Positions 36,434 to 45,700 are shown, counted from the stretch's first letter. The stretch: DNA of 64,000 nucleotides from Georgenia sp. SYP-B2076 (GCF_003991205.1 NZ_RXOZ01000031.1:248001-312000); one strand, 5' to 3'. The notes: generated by a model from the letters alone, not told the origin. Translations and numbers: made by a program.

Positions 36434-36456
36434 AGGAGGGGCCGGCGGCCCCTCCT
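36434..36456. promoter_or_regulatory. Perfect 10-bp hairpin in the phoH leader
   Basis: AGGAGGGGCC / GGCCCCTCCT with a GGC loop. It lies about 100 bases upstream of the phoH GTG and contains an AGGAGG that could mimic or mask a ribosome site. A short frame ([19 protein letters not shown]) runs across it. Confidence 0.45.
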
Positions 36457-36611
36457 ATCAACAGCACGACGCTGCATGGGCTGACCTCCCGGAGGACAGC
36501 GGGTGTGCCGTCCGACACATCGGACGCTAGGAGGTTCAGGATACCGCCGGGGCCCGAAACACACCCTGTCACGCGTTCGGCGCGCGATGTTCACCCGCGC
36601 GTCACTCGGCC

Positions 36612-37373
36612 TCAGCGTCCGAGGCGCCGCTCCCGCTGGGCGTAGTCGCGCAGGGCGCGGAGGAAGTCCACCCGCCGGAAGTCCGGCCAGTAGACCTCGC
36701 AGAAGTAGTACTCGCTGTGGACGGACTGCCACAGGAGGAAGCCCCCCAGCCGCTGCTCGCCCGACGTGCGGATCACCAGGTCCGGGTCCGGCTGGCCCTT
36801 GGTGTAGAGGTGGGCAGTGATGTCGTCGACGCCGATCTCCGCGGCGACGTCCTCGATCGACTGGCCCGCCTCGGCGCGCTCGCGCAGCAGCGACCGCACC
36901 GCGTCGGTGATCTCGTGGCGGCCGCCGTAGCCGATCGCGACGTTGACCTGGAGGCCGGCGACGCCGTCGGTGCGGGTCCCGGCGCGGCTGAGCCTCTCGG
37001 CCACGCCGGCGGGCAGCAGCTCCTGCGCGCCGACCACCCTCAGGCGCCACCGCCCGGTGTCCGCCAGCTTGTCCACCGCCGTGGCGATGATCTCGAGGAG
37101 CTCCGCCACCTCGACGGGGTCGCGCTGGAGGTTGTCGGTGGAGAGCATCCACAGGGTCACGACCTCGACCCCCGCCTCCTCGGACCACTGCAGCAGCTCG
37201 GTGATCTTGTCGGCGCCCCGCCGGTGCCCGTGCGAGGCGGGCGTGCCGAGCGCCCGCGCCCAGCGGCGGTTGCCGTCGAGGATGACTCCGACGTGCCGCG
37301 GGACGTTGGCGCGGTCGAGGGACCTGACGAGGCGGCGCTCGTAAAGCTGGTACAGCAGGCCCGGGAAATGCAT
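36612..37373 (-). CDS. uppS: Isoprenyl (cis-prenyl) diphosphate synthase, Rv1086-like
   Basis: A 253-residue UppS-family synthase: HVGVILDGNRRWARALG (catalytic Asp, DGNRRWA), TLWMLSTDNLQRDP, VNVAIGYGGRHEITDAV, DPDLVIRTSGEQRLGGFLLW and RRVDFLRALRDYAQRERRLG. The start sequence LLYQLYERRL closely resembles mycobacterial Rv1086, a short-chain Z-isoprenyl diphosphate synthase, so the product may be Z,E-farnesyl rather than undecaprenyl diphosphate. ATG 37373 has GAGGGA upstream; ATG 37439 would add a basic 22-residue tail. Confidence 0.92.
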   Translation of the reverse strand: MHFPGLLYQLYERRLVRSLDRANVPRHVGVILDGNRRWARALGTPASHGHRRGADKITELLQWSEEAGVEVVTLWMLSTDNLQRDPVEVAELLEIIATAVDKLADTGRWRLRVVGAQELLPAGVAERLSRAGTRTDGVAGLQVNVAIGYGGRHEITDAVRSLLRERAEAGQSIEDVAAEIGVDDITAHLYTKGQPDPDLVIRTSGEQRLGGFLLWQSVHSEYYFCEVYWPDFRRVDFLRALRDYAQRERRLGR

Positions 37374-37505
37374 CTGTCCCTCGAACTTCCCCTCGTCAGC
37401 TCGGCCGCGGCGCCGCCGCGGACGGGAGGGCACCGCCATACCGGCCGGTCGCCCCCCGCATGGCAGAGGTTACCGCCGCAGCGGGACCGCGCCGCCGTAC
37501 GAGCG

Positions 37506-37527
37506 TACCTACGCTACCGTAGGTAGC
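37506..37527. promoter_or_regulatory. Overlapping palindromes between uppS and the hemolysin III gene
   Basis: TACCTAC-GCTACC-GTAGGTA and, overlapping it, GCTACC-GTA-GGTAGC are perfect inverted repeats in the divergent intergenic region. They look like a TetR-type operator serving one or both genes. Confidence 0.5.
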
Positions 37528-37588
37528 GCACCGGCCCGCTGAGCCGCACGCGCCGGCCACCCTCTTCCCACCCTCCGGAGACCCAGTC

Positions 37589-38287
37589 ATGGCGCACGAG
37601 AACGGCCCGGCCGCCGCTTCATCCCCGCAGGACGCGGTCGAGACGATCGCCGCCGTCGTCAAGCCCCGGCTGCGGGGGTGGATCCACACCGGGATGGCGC
37701 CCGTGTCGCTGGTGGCCGGGAGCGTGCTCGTCGCGCTCTCCCCCACGCCCGCGGCCCGGTGGTCCACGGCGGTCTTCGCGCTCGCCGCGCTGGTGCTGTT
37801 CACGTGCTCGGCGGTCTACCACCGCGGCACGTGGTCGCCGCGGGCGTTCGCGGTGCTGCGCCGGCTGGACCACTCCAACATCTTCCTGCTGATCGCGGGC
37901 ACCTACACCCCGCTCGCCGTGCTGCTGCTCGACCGCGGCACCGCTACGGCGCTCCTTGTGATCGTGTGGGCCGGCGCCGCCGTCGGCATCGCGGCGCGGC
38001 TCCTGTGGCTCTCCGCCCCGCGGTGGGTGTACGTGCCGAGCTACGTGGCCCTGGGCGTCGTGGCCCTGGGATTCCTGCCCCAGTTCTGGCAGGGCGGCGG
38101 GCCCGCGGTGGTCTGGCTGGTGCTGGGGGGCGGCCTGGCGTACGTGCTCGGCGCCGTCGTCTACGGCACCAAGCGGCCCAACCCCAGCCCCCGGTGGTTC
38201 GGCTTCCACGAGATCTTCCACGTCGCGACGGTGGTCGGGTACGTGTGCCACTACATCGCGGTCTCGATCGCGGCCTACCAGGCCTGA
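37589..38287 (+). CDS. trhA: Hemolysin III (TrhA/YqfA) family membrane protein
   Basis: A 232-residue seven-helix protein of the hemolysin III / PAQR superfamily. Zinc-site residues are in TCSAVYHRGTWSP (Ser, His), RRLDHSNIFLLIAGTYTP (Asp, His) and FHEIFHVATVVGYVCHY (two His), as in PAQR hydrolase-like receptors. Bacterial members affect membrane fluidity or lipid homeostasis. It is divergent from uppS. Confidence 0.92.
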   Translation: MAHENGPAAASSPQDAVETIAAVVKPRLRGWIHTGMAPVSLVAGSVLVALSPTPAARWSTAVFALAALVLFTCSAVYHRGTWSPRAFAVLRRLDHSNIFLLIAGTYTPLAVLLLDRGTATALLVIVWAGAAVGIAARLLWLSAPRWVYVPSYVALGVVALGFLPQFWQGGGPAVVWLVLGGGLAYVLGAVVYGTKRPNPSPRWFGFHEIFHVATVVGYVCHYIAVSIAAYQA

Positions 38288-38432
38288 GCATCCGGGCTCG
38301 GCGTCCTGGCGGGGCCGAGCCGTCCGGCCTCACGGCCCACCAGGCCGGAGCGTCCGGGCTCCGCGTCCTGGCGGGGCCAGCGTCCGTGCGGGTCAGCGCG
38401 TGCCGGCGCACGGTGGTGGGCCCGTGGGTGCG

Positions 38433-38472
38433 GGTCGTTGCACCGGCGCGGCGAGGCACCGGTGCAACGACC
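38433..38472. terminator. Bidirectional terminator between trhA and the small membrane protein gene
   Basis: A perfect 14-bp stem (GGTCGTTGCACCGG with CCGGTGCAACGACC) and a 12-base loop, between convergent genes. Upstream of it, a 25-bp GC-rich unit occurs twice (about 38291 and 38355) with one difference. The rest of 38288-38574 shows no gene. Confidence 0.65.
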
Positions 38473-38574
38473 TCACCAGTGTCCCTCACCACGTGCGCGA
38501 GGACGAGCCCTGGGGGTCGGCCCCCTGCGCACGTGTCGGCGACGGCGTGCGCGGCATCGAGGGTCCGGCGTCGG

Positions 38575-38934
38575 TCAGTCCGTGCGCTCGTCCGTCCCGG
38601 GGTGGGCCCCGTCGCGCCCGGCGCCATCCGCCGTCGTGCGAGCGGGCCGCACGTCGCTGGCCGCCTGCGTCTTCCCCGTCTGAGTCTCCGCCGCCTGCGT
38701 CTCCCCCGCCCGCTCGGCCTCCAGCTCCTCCGCGCGCTCGAGCAGACGCTGGTTGTGGTCGACCCGGCGCATGTGCTTGTTCATCGAGCGGAACAGCGGG
38801 ATGCAGACGACCGCGAGCACGAAAAATCCCAGGAAGAATCCCGTGATGCCGGGAGAGACCTCCCACGGCTGCATCTGGGTGGGGGGCGGCGCCGGCGTGG
38901 GCGTCGCCGCGAGGAGGACCAGCACGGGCGTCAT
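38575..38934 (-). CDS. Small single-pass membrane protein, unknown function
   Basis: A 119-residue protein: short Pro/Thr-rich N-terminus, one membrane helix (GITGFFLGFFVLAVVCIPLF), then a basic stretch RSMNKHMRRVDHNQRLLERA and a charged, Thr/Ala-rich tail with an imperfect ETQ(A/T) repeat. It starts inside the mca stop (ATGA overlap), so it is coupled to mca. Homologues in the same place are common in actinobacteria, but I know no function. Confidence 0.75.
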   Translation of the reverse strand: MTPVLVLLAATPTPAPPPTQMQPWEVSPGITGFFLGFFVLAVVCIPLFRSMNKHMRRVDHNQRLLERAEELEAERAGETQAAETQTGKTQAASDVRPARTTADGAGRDGAHPGTDERTD

Positions 38935-39953
38935 GACCCCACCTTGCCATCTCCGCGTGCCTCGGCCGTCCGCGCGCCGGCCTCCGCGACAGCACGGTCA
39001 TGGCCAGGCGCGCCGGCGACACGTGCCTCGCCCGAGCGGGTGACCGCGAGGTCGGCGGGCACCGCGTCGACGACGGTGAGCCCGCCGGGCACGACGGCGG
39101 CGAAGAGGTCATCCTCGACGTCCTGCGCCACGGGGACCCGGGTGCGCACGAGCTCGAACTCCTCGTACGGCCAGACCTCGGCCTCGATGTCCCGCGGCAC
39201 GGAGAAGAAGAACCCGTCGGGGTCGATCTGGGTGGCGTGGGCTCGCAGCGCCGCGTCCCGCTGGGGGAAGTACGCGGCGCACTCGATCCGCGCCGTCGCC
39301 CGCCGACGTGGCCGGTCCGAGCGATGCGTGAGCCAGTCCGCGAACGGGGAGACGAGGCCGCGCTCGCGCATCGCGGTGTCGACCGCCTCGATCCGCGAGA
39401 CCGAGAAGGACGTGTCGTAGTAGAGCTTCTGCACCGCCCAGGGCTCGCCCGCCTCGGGGTAGGCGGCCGGGTCCGCCGCGGCGTCGAAGGCCGCGACGGC
39501 GACCTTGTGGCTCATGATGTGGTCCGGGTGCGGGTAGCCCCCGTTCTCGTCGTAGCAGGTCATCACGTGGGGGCGGAACTCGCGGACCTGACGCACCAGC
39601 GCCCGGACCGTGACGTCCATCGGCTCGAGCGCGAAGCAACCCTCGGGCAGGGGCGGCAGCGGGTCCCCCTCGGGCAGGCCCGAGTCGACGAAGCCGAGCC
39701 AGACCTGCTCGATCCCCAGCGCTGCCGCGGCCGCGGCCATCTCCCGGCGGCGGTAGGAAGGCATGTCACGCAGGATGTCCGTCCTGCCCGCGAGGTGCGG
39801 GTTGAGGATGTCGCCGCGCTCGCCGCCCGTGCAGGTGACCACCCGCACGGTGTTGCCCTCCGCCGCGTACCGCGCCATCATCGCCGCACCCTTGCTGGAC
39901 TCGTCGTCGGGGTGGGCGTGCACGGCCATCAGGCGGAGCGCGTGGTGCGACAA
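38931..39953 (-). CDS. mca: Mycothiol S-conjugate amidase Mca
   Basis: A 340-residue LmbE-fold zinc amidase. Zinc ligands are in AVHAHPDDESSKG (His, Asp) and GGYPHPDHIMSHK (His); TCTGGERGDILNP follows in family order. Mca cleaves mycothiol S-conjugates of electrophiles so that mercapturic acids can be exported. The length and C-terminal region (IDPDGFFFSVPRDIEAEVWP) fit Mca better than MshB. The start is TTG 39953, with AAGGAG upstream. Confidence 0.92.
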   Translation of the reverse strand: MSHHALRLMAVHAHPDDESSKGAAMMARYAAEGNTVRVVTCTGGERGDILNPHLAGRTDILRDMPSYRRREMAAAAAALGIEQVWLGFVDSGLPEGDPLPPLPEGCFALEPMDVTVRALVRQVREFRPHVMTCYDENGGYPHPDHIMSHKVAVAAFDAAADPAAYPEAGEPWAVQKLYYDTSFSVSRIEAVDTAMRERGLVSPFADWLTHRSDRPRRRATARIECAAYFPQRDAALRAHATQIDPDGFFFSVPRDIEAEVWPYEEFELVRTRVPVAQDVEDDLFAAVVPGGLTVVDAVPADLAVTRSGEARVAGAPGHDRAVAEAGARTAEARGDGKVGS

Positions 39954-40099
39954 GGGACAGCTCCTTCAAGAAGGTGGGTGCCCGACGGGGGATCGTGGCC
40001 GACGGGCGGACATGCGGGAGGGCGGGTGCGGGGACAATGGTCTCGCATCCGTGCACCGAACGCGACGTCCCGTCACGGATCCCCGAGGGAAGGACAAGC

Positions 40100-40546
40100 G
40101 TGCCCACCACGCCAGCACCCGGTCACCGCGACCCTGCCGCCGTCGACCCGGCCATCATGAACGCCCGCTACGGCCGCCGGCCCGGCGCACCGGGCAGCCG
40201 ACGCGGGCTGATCGTCGCCGCGGTCCTCGCCGCCGCGCTCGTGATCGCCGGGATCGTGTGGCAGGCCACGAGCCTGGCGGGCACCACCGTGCACACCGAG
40301 GGCGTGGGATTCACGGTGCAGGATCCCACCCGCACCACGGTGCGCTTCAACCTGATCACCGACAAGGGCGCGACGGTGCGCTGCACCCTCACCGCACTGA
40401 ACACGAACTTCACCCAGGTGGGCTTCCGTGAGGTGGTGATCGGCCCGGTCCCCGCCGCGGTCACCGCGCACGAGGTGGACGTCACCACGACCGAGCTCGC
40501 CACCACCGGCAGCGTCAGCACCTGCGAGGTTGTCGACGCCGGCTGA
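40100..40546 (+). CDS. DUF4307 membrane protein
   Basis: A 148-residue protein with one N-terminal helix (GLIVAAVLAAALVIAGIVWQ) after MNARYGRRPGAPGSRR and an extracellular beta-rich domain (FTVQDPTRTTVRFNLITDKG; CTLTALNTNFTQVGFREVVI), the DUF4307 layout. Two Cys could pair outside the membrane. It lies between the divergent mca and greA in the usual actinobacterial order. Start GTG 40100. Function unknown. Confidence 0.88.
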   Translation: MPTTPAPGHRDPAAVDPAIMNARYGRRPGAPGSRRGLIVAAVLAAALVIAGIVWQATSLAGTTVHTEGVGFTVQDPTRTTVRFNLITDKGATVRCTLTALNTNFTQVGFREVVIGPVPAAVTAHEVDVTTTELATTGSVSTCEVVDAG

Positions 40547-40582
40547 GCGCATCCAGGTTCTCACCCGTCACACGAGGAAGCG

Positions 40583-40592
40583 TTGGTATACT
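40583..40592 (+). promoter_or_regulatory. Extended -10 promoter element of greA
   Basis: TTGGTATACT carries a near-consensus -10 (TATACT) with an upstream TGG extension, unusual in this GC-rich setting; no convincing -35. The leader to the GTG at 40715 is about 115 bases. Confidence 0.5.
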
Positions 40593-40714
40593 CCTACCTT
40601 TACACGCCGCCCCGGAGCGGCGCACGAGGTGCGAGCGCCCGGGCGGAGAGACCTTCCCCTGCCTCGGCCGCTCTCGCTCGCGTCCGGGGCACAACCGTAT
40701 GTTGAGGAGGAGCC

Positions 40715-41200
40715 GTGACCCAGACGAGCACCACCTGGCTCACCCAGGAGGCGTACAACCGTCTGAAGGCGGAGCTCGAGCACCTCTCCGGTCCAGGCCG
40801 GACCGAGATCGCCGAGAAGATCGACGCCGCCCGGCAAGAGGGGGACCTCAAGGAGAACGGGGGCTACCACGCCGCCCGCGAGGAGCAGGCCAAGCAGGAG
40901 GCGCGCATCAACCAGCTCACCGAGCTGCTGCGCCACGCGCACGTGGGCGAGGCCCCGCCGGACGACGGCATCATCGAGTCGGGCATGGTCGTCACCGCGA
41001 CCATCGCCGGCAGGGAGCGGACGTTCCTGTTGGGCTCGCGCGAGGGTGCGCCCGAGCTGGAGATCGACGTCTACTCCGAGAGCTCGCCGCTCGGCGCGGC
41101 GCTCGTCGGCAAGAAGGCCGGCGACACCGTCAGCTACGTGGCGCCCAACGGGGCGAGCATCGAGGTGAAGGTCGGCGACGTCAAGCCCTTCCAGGGCTGA
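40715..41200 (+). CDS. greA: Transcription elongation factor GreA
   Basis: A 161-residue GreA that rescues backtracked RNA polymerase. The N-terminal coiled coil has the acidic tip ARQEGDLKENGGYHAAREEQ (Asp and Glu of the D-x-x-E-N tip retained); the C-terminal FKBP-like domain has LEIDVYSESSPLGAALVGKK and GASIEVKVGDVKP. Start GTG 40715 with GAGGAGGAG upstream. A strong terminator follows immediately. Confidence 0.95.
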   Translation: MTQTSTTWLTQEAYNRLKAELEHLSGPGRTEIAEKIDAARQEGDLKENGGYHAAREEQAKQEARINQLTELLRHAHVGEAPPDDGIIESGMVVTATIAGRERTFLLGSREGAPELEIDVYSESSPLGAALVGKKAGDTVSYVAPNGASIEVKVGDVKPFQG

Positions 41201-41208
41201 CACGCGCA

Positions 41209-41250
41209 CGACGACGGCGGGCCACCCCCTGGGGTGGCCCGCCGTCGTCG
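41209..41250 (+). terminator. greA terminator
   Basis: A perfect 20-bp inverted repeat, starting CGACGACGGCGGGCCACCCC, with its arms separated by two bases, nine bases after the greA stop. The convergent ilvA stop is ~100 bases further. Confidence 0.8.
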
Positions 41251-41352
41251 TACCTCGGCGCGCTCGCTCGCTACCGCCATGCCGCCCCACCGGCGCCCAA
41301 CCAGCCGCCACTCGGTGGCGGCCCCACCGGCCGCCGCTAGGGCTGACCGCCG

Positions 41353-42570
41353 CTACGGCCGCACGATCGTGTAGCCCCGCTCCCGCAGCGTCTCGAGCAC
41401 GCTCTGGCAGTGCTCGGGCCCCTTGGTCTCAAGCTCGACGGAGATCTCCACCTCGTCCACGGCGAGGCCGGCGCCGGTGCGCATGTGCTCGACGCTCACC
41501 ACGTTCCCGCCGCTCGCGGCGAGCTCGTTCAGGAGCCGTGCGAGGCTGCCTGGGGCGTCCTGGACGAGCACCCGCATCTGGAGGTAGCGCCCCGCGGCGG
41601 CCATCCCGTGCCGGATGATCCGCAGGAGCACCAGCGGGTCAACGTTGCCGCCGGTGAGGACCACCACGACCGGACCGTTGAACGTGGTCGGGGCGGCCAG
41701 GACGGCCGCCACACCCACCGCGCCCGAGGGCTCGACGACGAGCTTCGCCCGCTCGACCAGGTACAGCACCGCCCGGGAGATCTCCTCCTCGGTCACCGTG
41801 CGCAGCTCGCTCACGTGCTCCGCGATCAGCCGGAACGGCACCTCTCCGGGCATGCCCACCGCGATGCCGTCCGCCATGGTGTGCATGTCGGTGCGGAGCA
41901 CGGGCCGGCCCTGCGTGAGCGACTCGGGGTACGCGGCGGCCCCGTCGGCCTGCACGCCCACGACGTTGATGGTGGGGTCCACCTGGTGCACGGCGACGGC
42001 GATCCCGGCGAGGATCCCGCCGCCGCCGGTGGGCACGACGATGGTGCGCGCACCCGGCACCTGCTCGAGGATCTCGAGCCCGATGGTGCCCTGTCCCGCG
42101 ACGATGTCCGGGTGGTCGTAGGGGTGGATGAGCACCGCGCCCGTCCGGGCCGCCTCGGCGCTGGCCGCCTCGAGCGCCTCGTTGAGGCTCGCGCCGCCCA
42201 GGACCACCTCGGCGCCGTACTGGCGCGTCGCGGCGACCTTGGGCAGGGCGGCGTCCAGCGGCATGAAGATCCTCGCCGTGATGCCCAGCTCCCGGGCGGC
42301 GAGCGCCACGCCCTGGGCATGGTTGCCCGCCGAGGCGGCGACGACGCCGTGGGCCCGTTCGCTCTCGCTCAGCCGGGACATGCGCAGGTAGGCGCCGCGC
42401 ACCTTGAAGGAGCCGGTGCGCTGGAGGTTCTCCGCCTTGAGCCACACGGGCGACCCGACGACGCCTTCCAGCGTCGTCGAGGACTCCACGGGCGTGCGGT
42501 GGGCGACGGCGGAGACCACCCGGGCGGCGTCCTGGAAGGTGGCCAGGTCGAAGGTCGCCACCTCCTTCAT
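41353..42570 (-). CDS. ilvA: Threonine ammonia-lyase (threonine dehydratase) with ACT domain
   Basis: A 405-residue PLP enzyme converting threonine to 2-oxobutanoate. The PLP lysine is in ENLQRTGSFKVRGAYLRMS; VVAASAGNHAQGVALAA binds substrate and VVPTGGGGILAGIAVA the phosphate. The C-terminal ~75 residues are an ACT domain (MRVLVQDAPGSLARLLNELA), as in TdcB-like/IlvA short forms. It overlaps the upstream permease gene by ATGA. Confidence 0.93.
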   Translation of the reverse strand: MKEVATFDLATFQDAARVVSAVAHRTPVESSTTLEGVVGSPVWLKAENLQRTGSFKVRGAYLRMSRLSESERAHGVVAASAGNHAQGVALAARELGITARIFMPLDAALPKVAATRQYGAEVVLGGASLNEALEAASAEAARTGAVLIHPYDHPDIVAGQGTIGLEILEQVPGARTIVVPTGGGGILAGIAVAVHQVDPTINVVGVQADGAAAYPESLTQGRPVLRTDMHTMADGIAVGMPGEVPFRLIAEHVSELRTVTEEEISRAVLYLVERAKLVVEPSGAVGVAAVLAAPTTFNGPVVVVLTGGNVDPLVLLRIIRHGMAAAGRYLQMRVLVQDAPGSLARLLNELAASGGNVVSVEHMRTGAGLAVDEVEISVELETKGPEHCQSVLETLRERGYTIVRP

Positions 42571-43946
42571 CGGCGCTCGTCCGGCTCGTCGTCCGCCGGG
42601 ACCGCCGTCGCGCCGGCGTGGTTCTCGTCGTCACCGGACTCGGCCAGCACACCGCCGTCGTCGTCCTCCTCGGCGACGTGCGCGTAGGCGTCCTCGATCG
42701 CCCCGGCGAGGGCCCCGGGTGGGCCGCCGGGCCGGTTCAGGTCGGTGGCGAGGCGCGGGTACTTGTCGTGGCCGTGCAGGTAGAGCACCACCGTGTTGAT
42801 GACGGCGGCGAACGGGACCGCGAACAGCGCACCGAGCACCCCCGCGATGCCGGTGCCCGCGGTGACTGCGAGCAGCACGGCGATCGGGTGGAGGGAGACG
42901 GCGTTGCCCATGAGCCACGGCTGAAGGAGGTTGGACTCGAGCTGCTGCACGAGCAGCACGATGCCCAGCATGATCAGGGCGGTGACCAGGCCCTGGTCCA
43001 CCAGGGCGACCAGCACGGCGATGGAGCCCGTCAGGACGGCACCGACGATCGGGATGAACGAGCCGAGGAAGACGAGCACGGTCAGCGGCAGCGCGAGCGG
43101 GACACCGAGGATGAACGCGCCCAGGCCGATGCCGACGGCGTCGACGAAGGCCACGAGGATCTGGGTGCGCGCGTAGGCGCCGAGGGTGACCCACCCGCGG
43201 ATGCCGGCCTCGTTGATGCGGTCCCGGGCGCTCGCGGGCGTCAGGCGGCACACCCACTGCCAGATGGTCCGCCCCTCCTTGAGGAAGAAGAACAGGCAGA
43301 AGAGCGCGATGACGGCGCCCGTGACGACGGATGTCACCGAGCCCGTGGCGCTGAGCACGCCGCCGACGATCGTGCTGGCGTTCGCCTGGATCTGGCCCTG
43401 CAGCTCGGTCAGCCAAGTGTCGATCTGCGGCTGGTCGATCTGCAGGGGCCCCGTCGAGAGCCAGCTGATCAGCTCGCCGAAGCCCTGGTTGGCCCGCTGC
43501 GCGAGGGCGCCGAAGCCGCTGGCGATGGACCGTCCGGCCAGCACGAGGAGGCCCACCACCACCGCGAGGGTGACGAGGATCGTCACGGCCGACGCGAGCG
43601 TCCGGGGCAGCCGCAGGCGCCGGCGCAGCATGGAGGAGACCGGGTCGAGGAGCACGCTGAGCAGGATGGCCACGAGGACGGAGACGACGATGGTCTTGAA
43701 CGTGATGACCAGGTAGACGAGCACCGCCGCGGCGGCCGCCAGGACGAGCACCCGCCAGGACCAGGCGGCCGCGGCGCGCACGGACCACGGCACGGCGTCG
43801 CTGGCGGAGGCCTGTGTGCGGCGACCGGGGACTGCCGTGCGGCGGCGCGGCGGCGCGGCCGCGGGGCGGACGTGGTCGGTGCCCACCACGTCGGGCCCGC
43901 CGCGCGAGGCCAGGCGGGACATCCAGCTGGAGGTGAGGTCGGGCAT
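42567..43946 (-). CDS. AI-2E (PerM) family transporter
   Basis: A 459-residue membrane protein of the AI-2E/PerM family with about eight helices: [39 protein letters not shown], and the C-terminal [20 protein letters not shown] and [20 protein letters not shown] block. N- and C-terminal tails are long and charged (the last ~50 residues acidic). Members may export small molecules or act as ion/H+ antiporters; no specific substrate follows from sequence. ATG 43946 is used; the frame upstream is open. Confidence 0.88.
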   Translation of the reverse strand: MPDLTSSWMSRLASRGGPDVVGTDHVRPAAAPPRRRTAVPGRRTQASASDAVPWSVRAAAAWSWRVLVLAAAAAVLVYLVITFKTIVVSVLVAILLSVLLDPVSSMLRRRLRLPRTLASAVTILVTLAVVVGLLVLAGRSIASGFGALAQRANQGFGELISWLSTGPLQIDQPQIDTWLTELQGQIQANASTIVGGVLSATGSVTSVVTGAVIALFCLFFFLKEGRTIWQWVCRLTPASARDRINEAGIRGWVTLGAYARTQILVAFVDAVGIGLGAFILGVPLALPLTVLVFLGSFIPIVGAVLTGSIAVLVALVDQGLVTALIMLGIVLLVQQLESNLLQPWLMGNAVSLHPIAVLLAVTAGTGIAGVLGALFAVPFAAVINTVVLYLHGHDKYPRLATDLNRPGGPPGALAGAIEDAYAHVAEEDDDGGVLAESGDDENHAGATAVPADDEPDERR

Positions 43947-44088
43947 GTCCCCTGCAATCGACGTGAGACGGTTGACGGCCCCAGCGTACGGGGACACACC
44001 CCGCCGGGCGCGGCACCGAGCCACTCCGGCGGGAAGAACGCCGAGCCGCCAGGCGTTGCAGTGCGGCAGGGACTACACAGGAGGATCC

Positions 44089-44805
44089 ATGTTCGGACTA
44101 GGACGCAAGACCCAGATGGTGACCGCGGAGGAGGCGCTGCCGGGCCGCCCGGAACCGGTCTTCGCCGTGCCGGCGACGCACGAGGTGCTCGGGACGCCCC
44201 TGCAGGGCCCGTGGCCGGCCGGCTCCGAGATCCTCTACGTGGCCATGGGCTGCTTCTGGGGCACCGAGCGGATCTTCTGGCGTCTGCCCGGAGTGGTCTC
44301 CACGGCGGCGGGCTACCTCGGCGGCATCACGCCGTACCCGGTCTACGAGGAGGTCTGCACCGGGATGACGGGGCACACCGAGGCGGTCCAGGTGGTCTAC
44401 GACCCCGCCAAGACCACCCCGGAGATGCTGCTCAAGGCCTTCTGGGAGAACCACGACCCGACCACCGCGAACCGGCAGGGCAACGACATCGGCACCCAGT
44501 ACCGCTCGGGCATCTACTGGACGACGCCGGGCCAGGAGCAGGCGGCCCGGGCGACCAAGGAGGCTTTCCAGCAGGTGCTCACGGAGAACGGGTACGGGAC
44601 CATCTCCACCGAGCTGCGCCCCTTCACCGGCACCGACGGCGCGGCACCGTTCTACTACGCCGAGGACTACCACCAGCAGTACCTGCACAAGAACCCGGGC
44701 GGCTACTGCAACCACGGGCCCAACGGGATGACGTGCCCCGTCGGCCTGGTGCGCCAGGACCAGCTCCCCGCCCAGGTCGACGTCGCGCCGCCGACCGCGC
44801 ACTGA
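44089..44805 (+). CDS. msrA: Peptide methionine sulfoxide reductase MsrA
   Basis: A 238-residue MsrA repairing methionine-S-sulfoxide. The catalytic Cys is at about residue 55 in [33 protein letters not shown] and [20 protein letters not shown] complete the active site. Recycling Cys residues lie in the C-terminal [14 protein letters not shown]. About 45 extra N-terminal residues precede the core. ATG 44089 with GGAGG upstream. Confidence 0.95.
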   Translation: MFGLGRKTQMVTAEEALPGRPEPVFAVPATHEVLGTPLQGPWPAGSEILYVAMGCFWGTERIFWRLPGVVSTAAGYLGGITPYPVYEEVCTGMTGHTEAVQVVYDPAKTTPEMLLKAFWENHDPTTANRQGNDIGTQYRSGIYWTTPGQEQAARATKEAFQQVLTENGYGTISTELRPFTGTDGAAPFYYAEDYHQQYLHKNPGGYCNHGPNGMTCPVGLVRQDQLPAQVDVAPPTAH

Positions 44806-44815
44806 CGCACCTCCG

Positions 44816-44850
44816 GCGTCCGGCCCTTCCCGCAACGAGGGACCGGACGC
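44816..44850 (+). terminator. msrA terminator-like hairpin
   Basis: GCGTCCGGCCCT pairs with AGGGACCGGACGC (one bulged base), starting 11 bases past the msrA stop. Two imperfect ~37-bp GC-rich copies follow (44867-44943), probably carrying the FKBP promoter. Confidence 0.6.
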
Positions 44851-44962
44851 CCGCCCGCGAGCGCGCACGTAGGCCGGACCGGGCGCGACCCCGTCGGGCG
44901 CCGCACGTACGCTGGACCGGGCCCGACCGCCGTCGGGCCGCACGATCTTCCGAGAGGACCCC

Positions 44963-45364
44963 ATGAGCGAGCTCCCCACCGCCACCGGCGGCTTCGGCGA
45001 CAAGCCCGAGCTGACCTTCCCCGCCAACGCCGCGCCCGAGGGCCTCCAGGTCCAGGTGCTCGAGCAGGGCGACGGCGACACCGTCGAGGCCGGCAGCACC
45101 ATCGTGGTGAACTACCTGGGCCAGACGTGGGGCGGTCACGTCTTCGACAACTCCTACGACCGCGGCGCGACGATCTCCTTCCCCATCGGCATGGGCGTCG
45201 TCATCGGCGGCTGGGACGACGGCCTCGTCGGGCAGCAGATCGGCTCCCGGGTGCTGCTCTCCATCCCGCCGGAGCACGGTTACGGCCCCAACGGCATGCC
45301 GCAGGCCGGCATCAAGGGCACCGACACGCTGGTCTTCGTCGTCGACGTCGTGGGCGTCGAGTAG
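44963..45364 (+). CDS. FKBP-type peptidyl-prolyl isomerase
   Basis: A 133-residue single-domain FKBP: VVNYLGQTWGGHVFDNSYDR, ISFPIGMGVVIGGWDDGLVG, SRVLLSIPPEHGYGP and TDTLVFVVDVVGVE give the full FKBP fold with the active-site Tyr/Phe/Trp residues. No signal peptide, so cytosolic. Confidence 0.92.
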   Translation: MSELPTATGGFGDKPELTFPANAAPEGLQVQVLEQGDGDTVEAGSTIVVNYLGQTWGGHVFDNSYDRGATISFPIGMGVVIGGWDDGLVGQQIGSRVLLSIPPEHGYGPNGMPQAGIKGTDTLVFVVDVVGVE

Positions 45365-45379
45365 TCCCTCGCCCCCCTC

Positions 45380-45422
45380 ACGACGGCGCCCGGTCACCCT
45401 CGCGGTGACCGGGCGCCGTCGT
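45380..45422 (+). terminator. FKBP gene terminator
   Basis: A perfect 19-bp stem starting ACGACGGCGCCCGG with a 5-base loop (CTCGC), 15 bases after the stop codon. Confidence 0.8.
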
Positions 45423-45589
45423 GTCCGGGCCGGTTCCGGGCGGCACAGAGCCGAGCCGCGCCGTCGTCGTCCAAGGGCGGCGCCACTCCGCATCGGGGCC
45501 GTCGCCCACGGATCACGGCACTGGTAGTGCTCGGGCGGACGAAGTCATGTTCCGCACGCAACCGACGACCTGGCCCGCGCGAGCACGAC

Positions 45590-45640
45590 CAGTCGCCGGG
45601 CGCGCGCCGGACGCAGCAGTCGCCGGGCGCGCGCCGGACG
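45590..45640. repeat. Two 24-bp direct repeats separated by CAG
   Basis: The unit CAGTCGCCGGGCGCGCGCCG plus GACG occurs at 45590-45613 and 45617-45640. It lies in the ~310-base gap between the FKBP terminator and the Bax-inhibitor-1 gene, where I see no gene. Confidence 0.7.
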
Positions 45641-45663
45641 TGCGTCAGGCGTGCGCGGACGCA

Positions 45664-45700
45664 GCAGCGGCCGCCCCCTCAGATCGGGGACGGCCGCTGC
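45664..45700 (-). terminator. Terminator of the Bax-inhibitor-1 gene
   Basis: GCAGCGGCCG (45664-45673) pairs with CGGCCGCTGC (45691-45700); inner CCCC/GGGG extends the stem. It lies 35 bases past the stop at 45735. Confidence 0.65.

Noticed and set aside
42618-44966. A 782-codon plus-strand frame through the ilvA-permease region
   Set aside because: Shadow of the AI-2E permease gene; rich in Asp/Arg/Glu with no domain, and msrA occupies another frame at its end.
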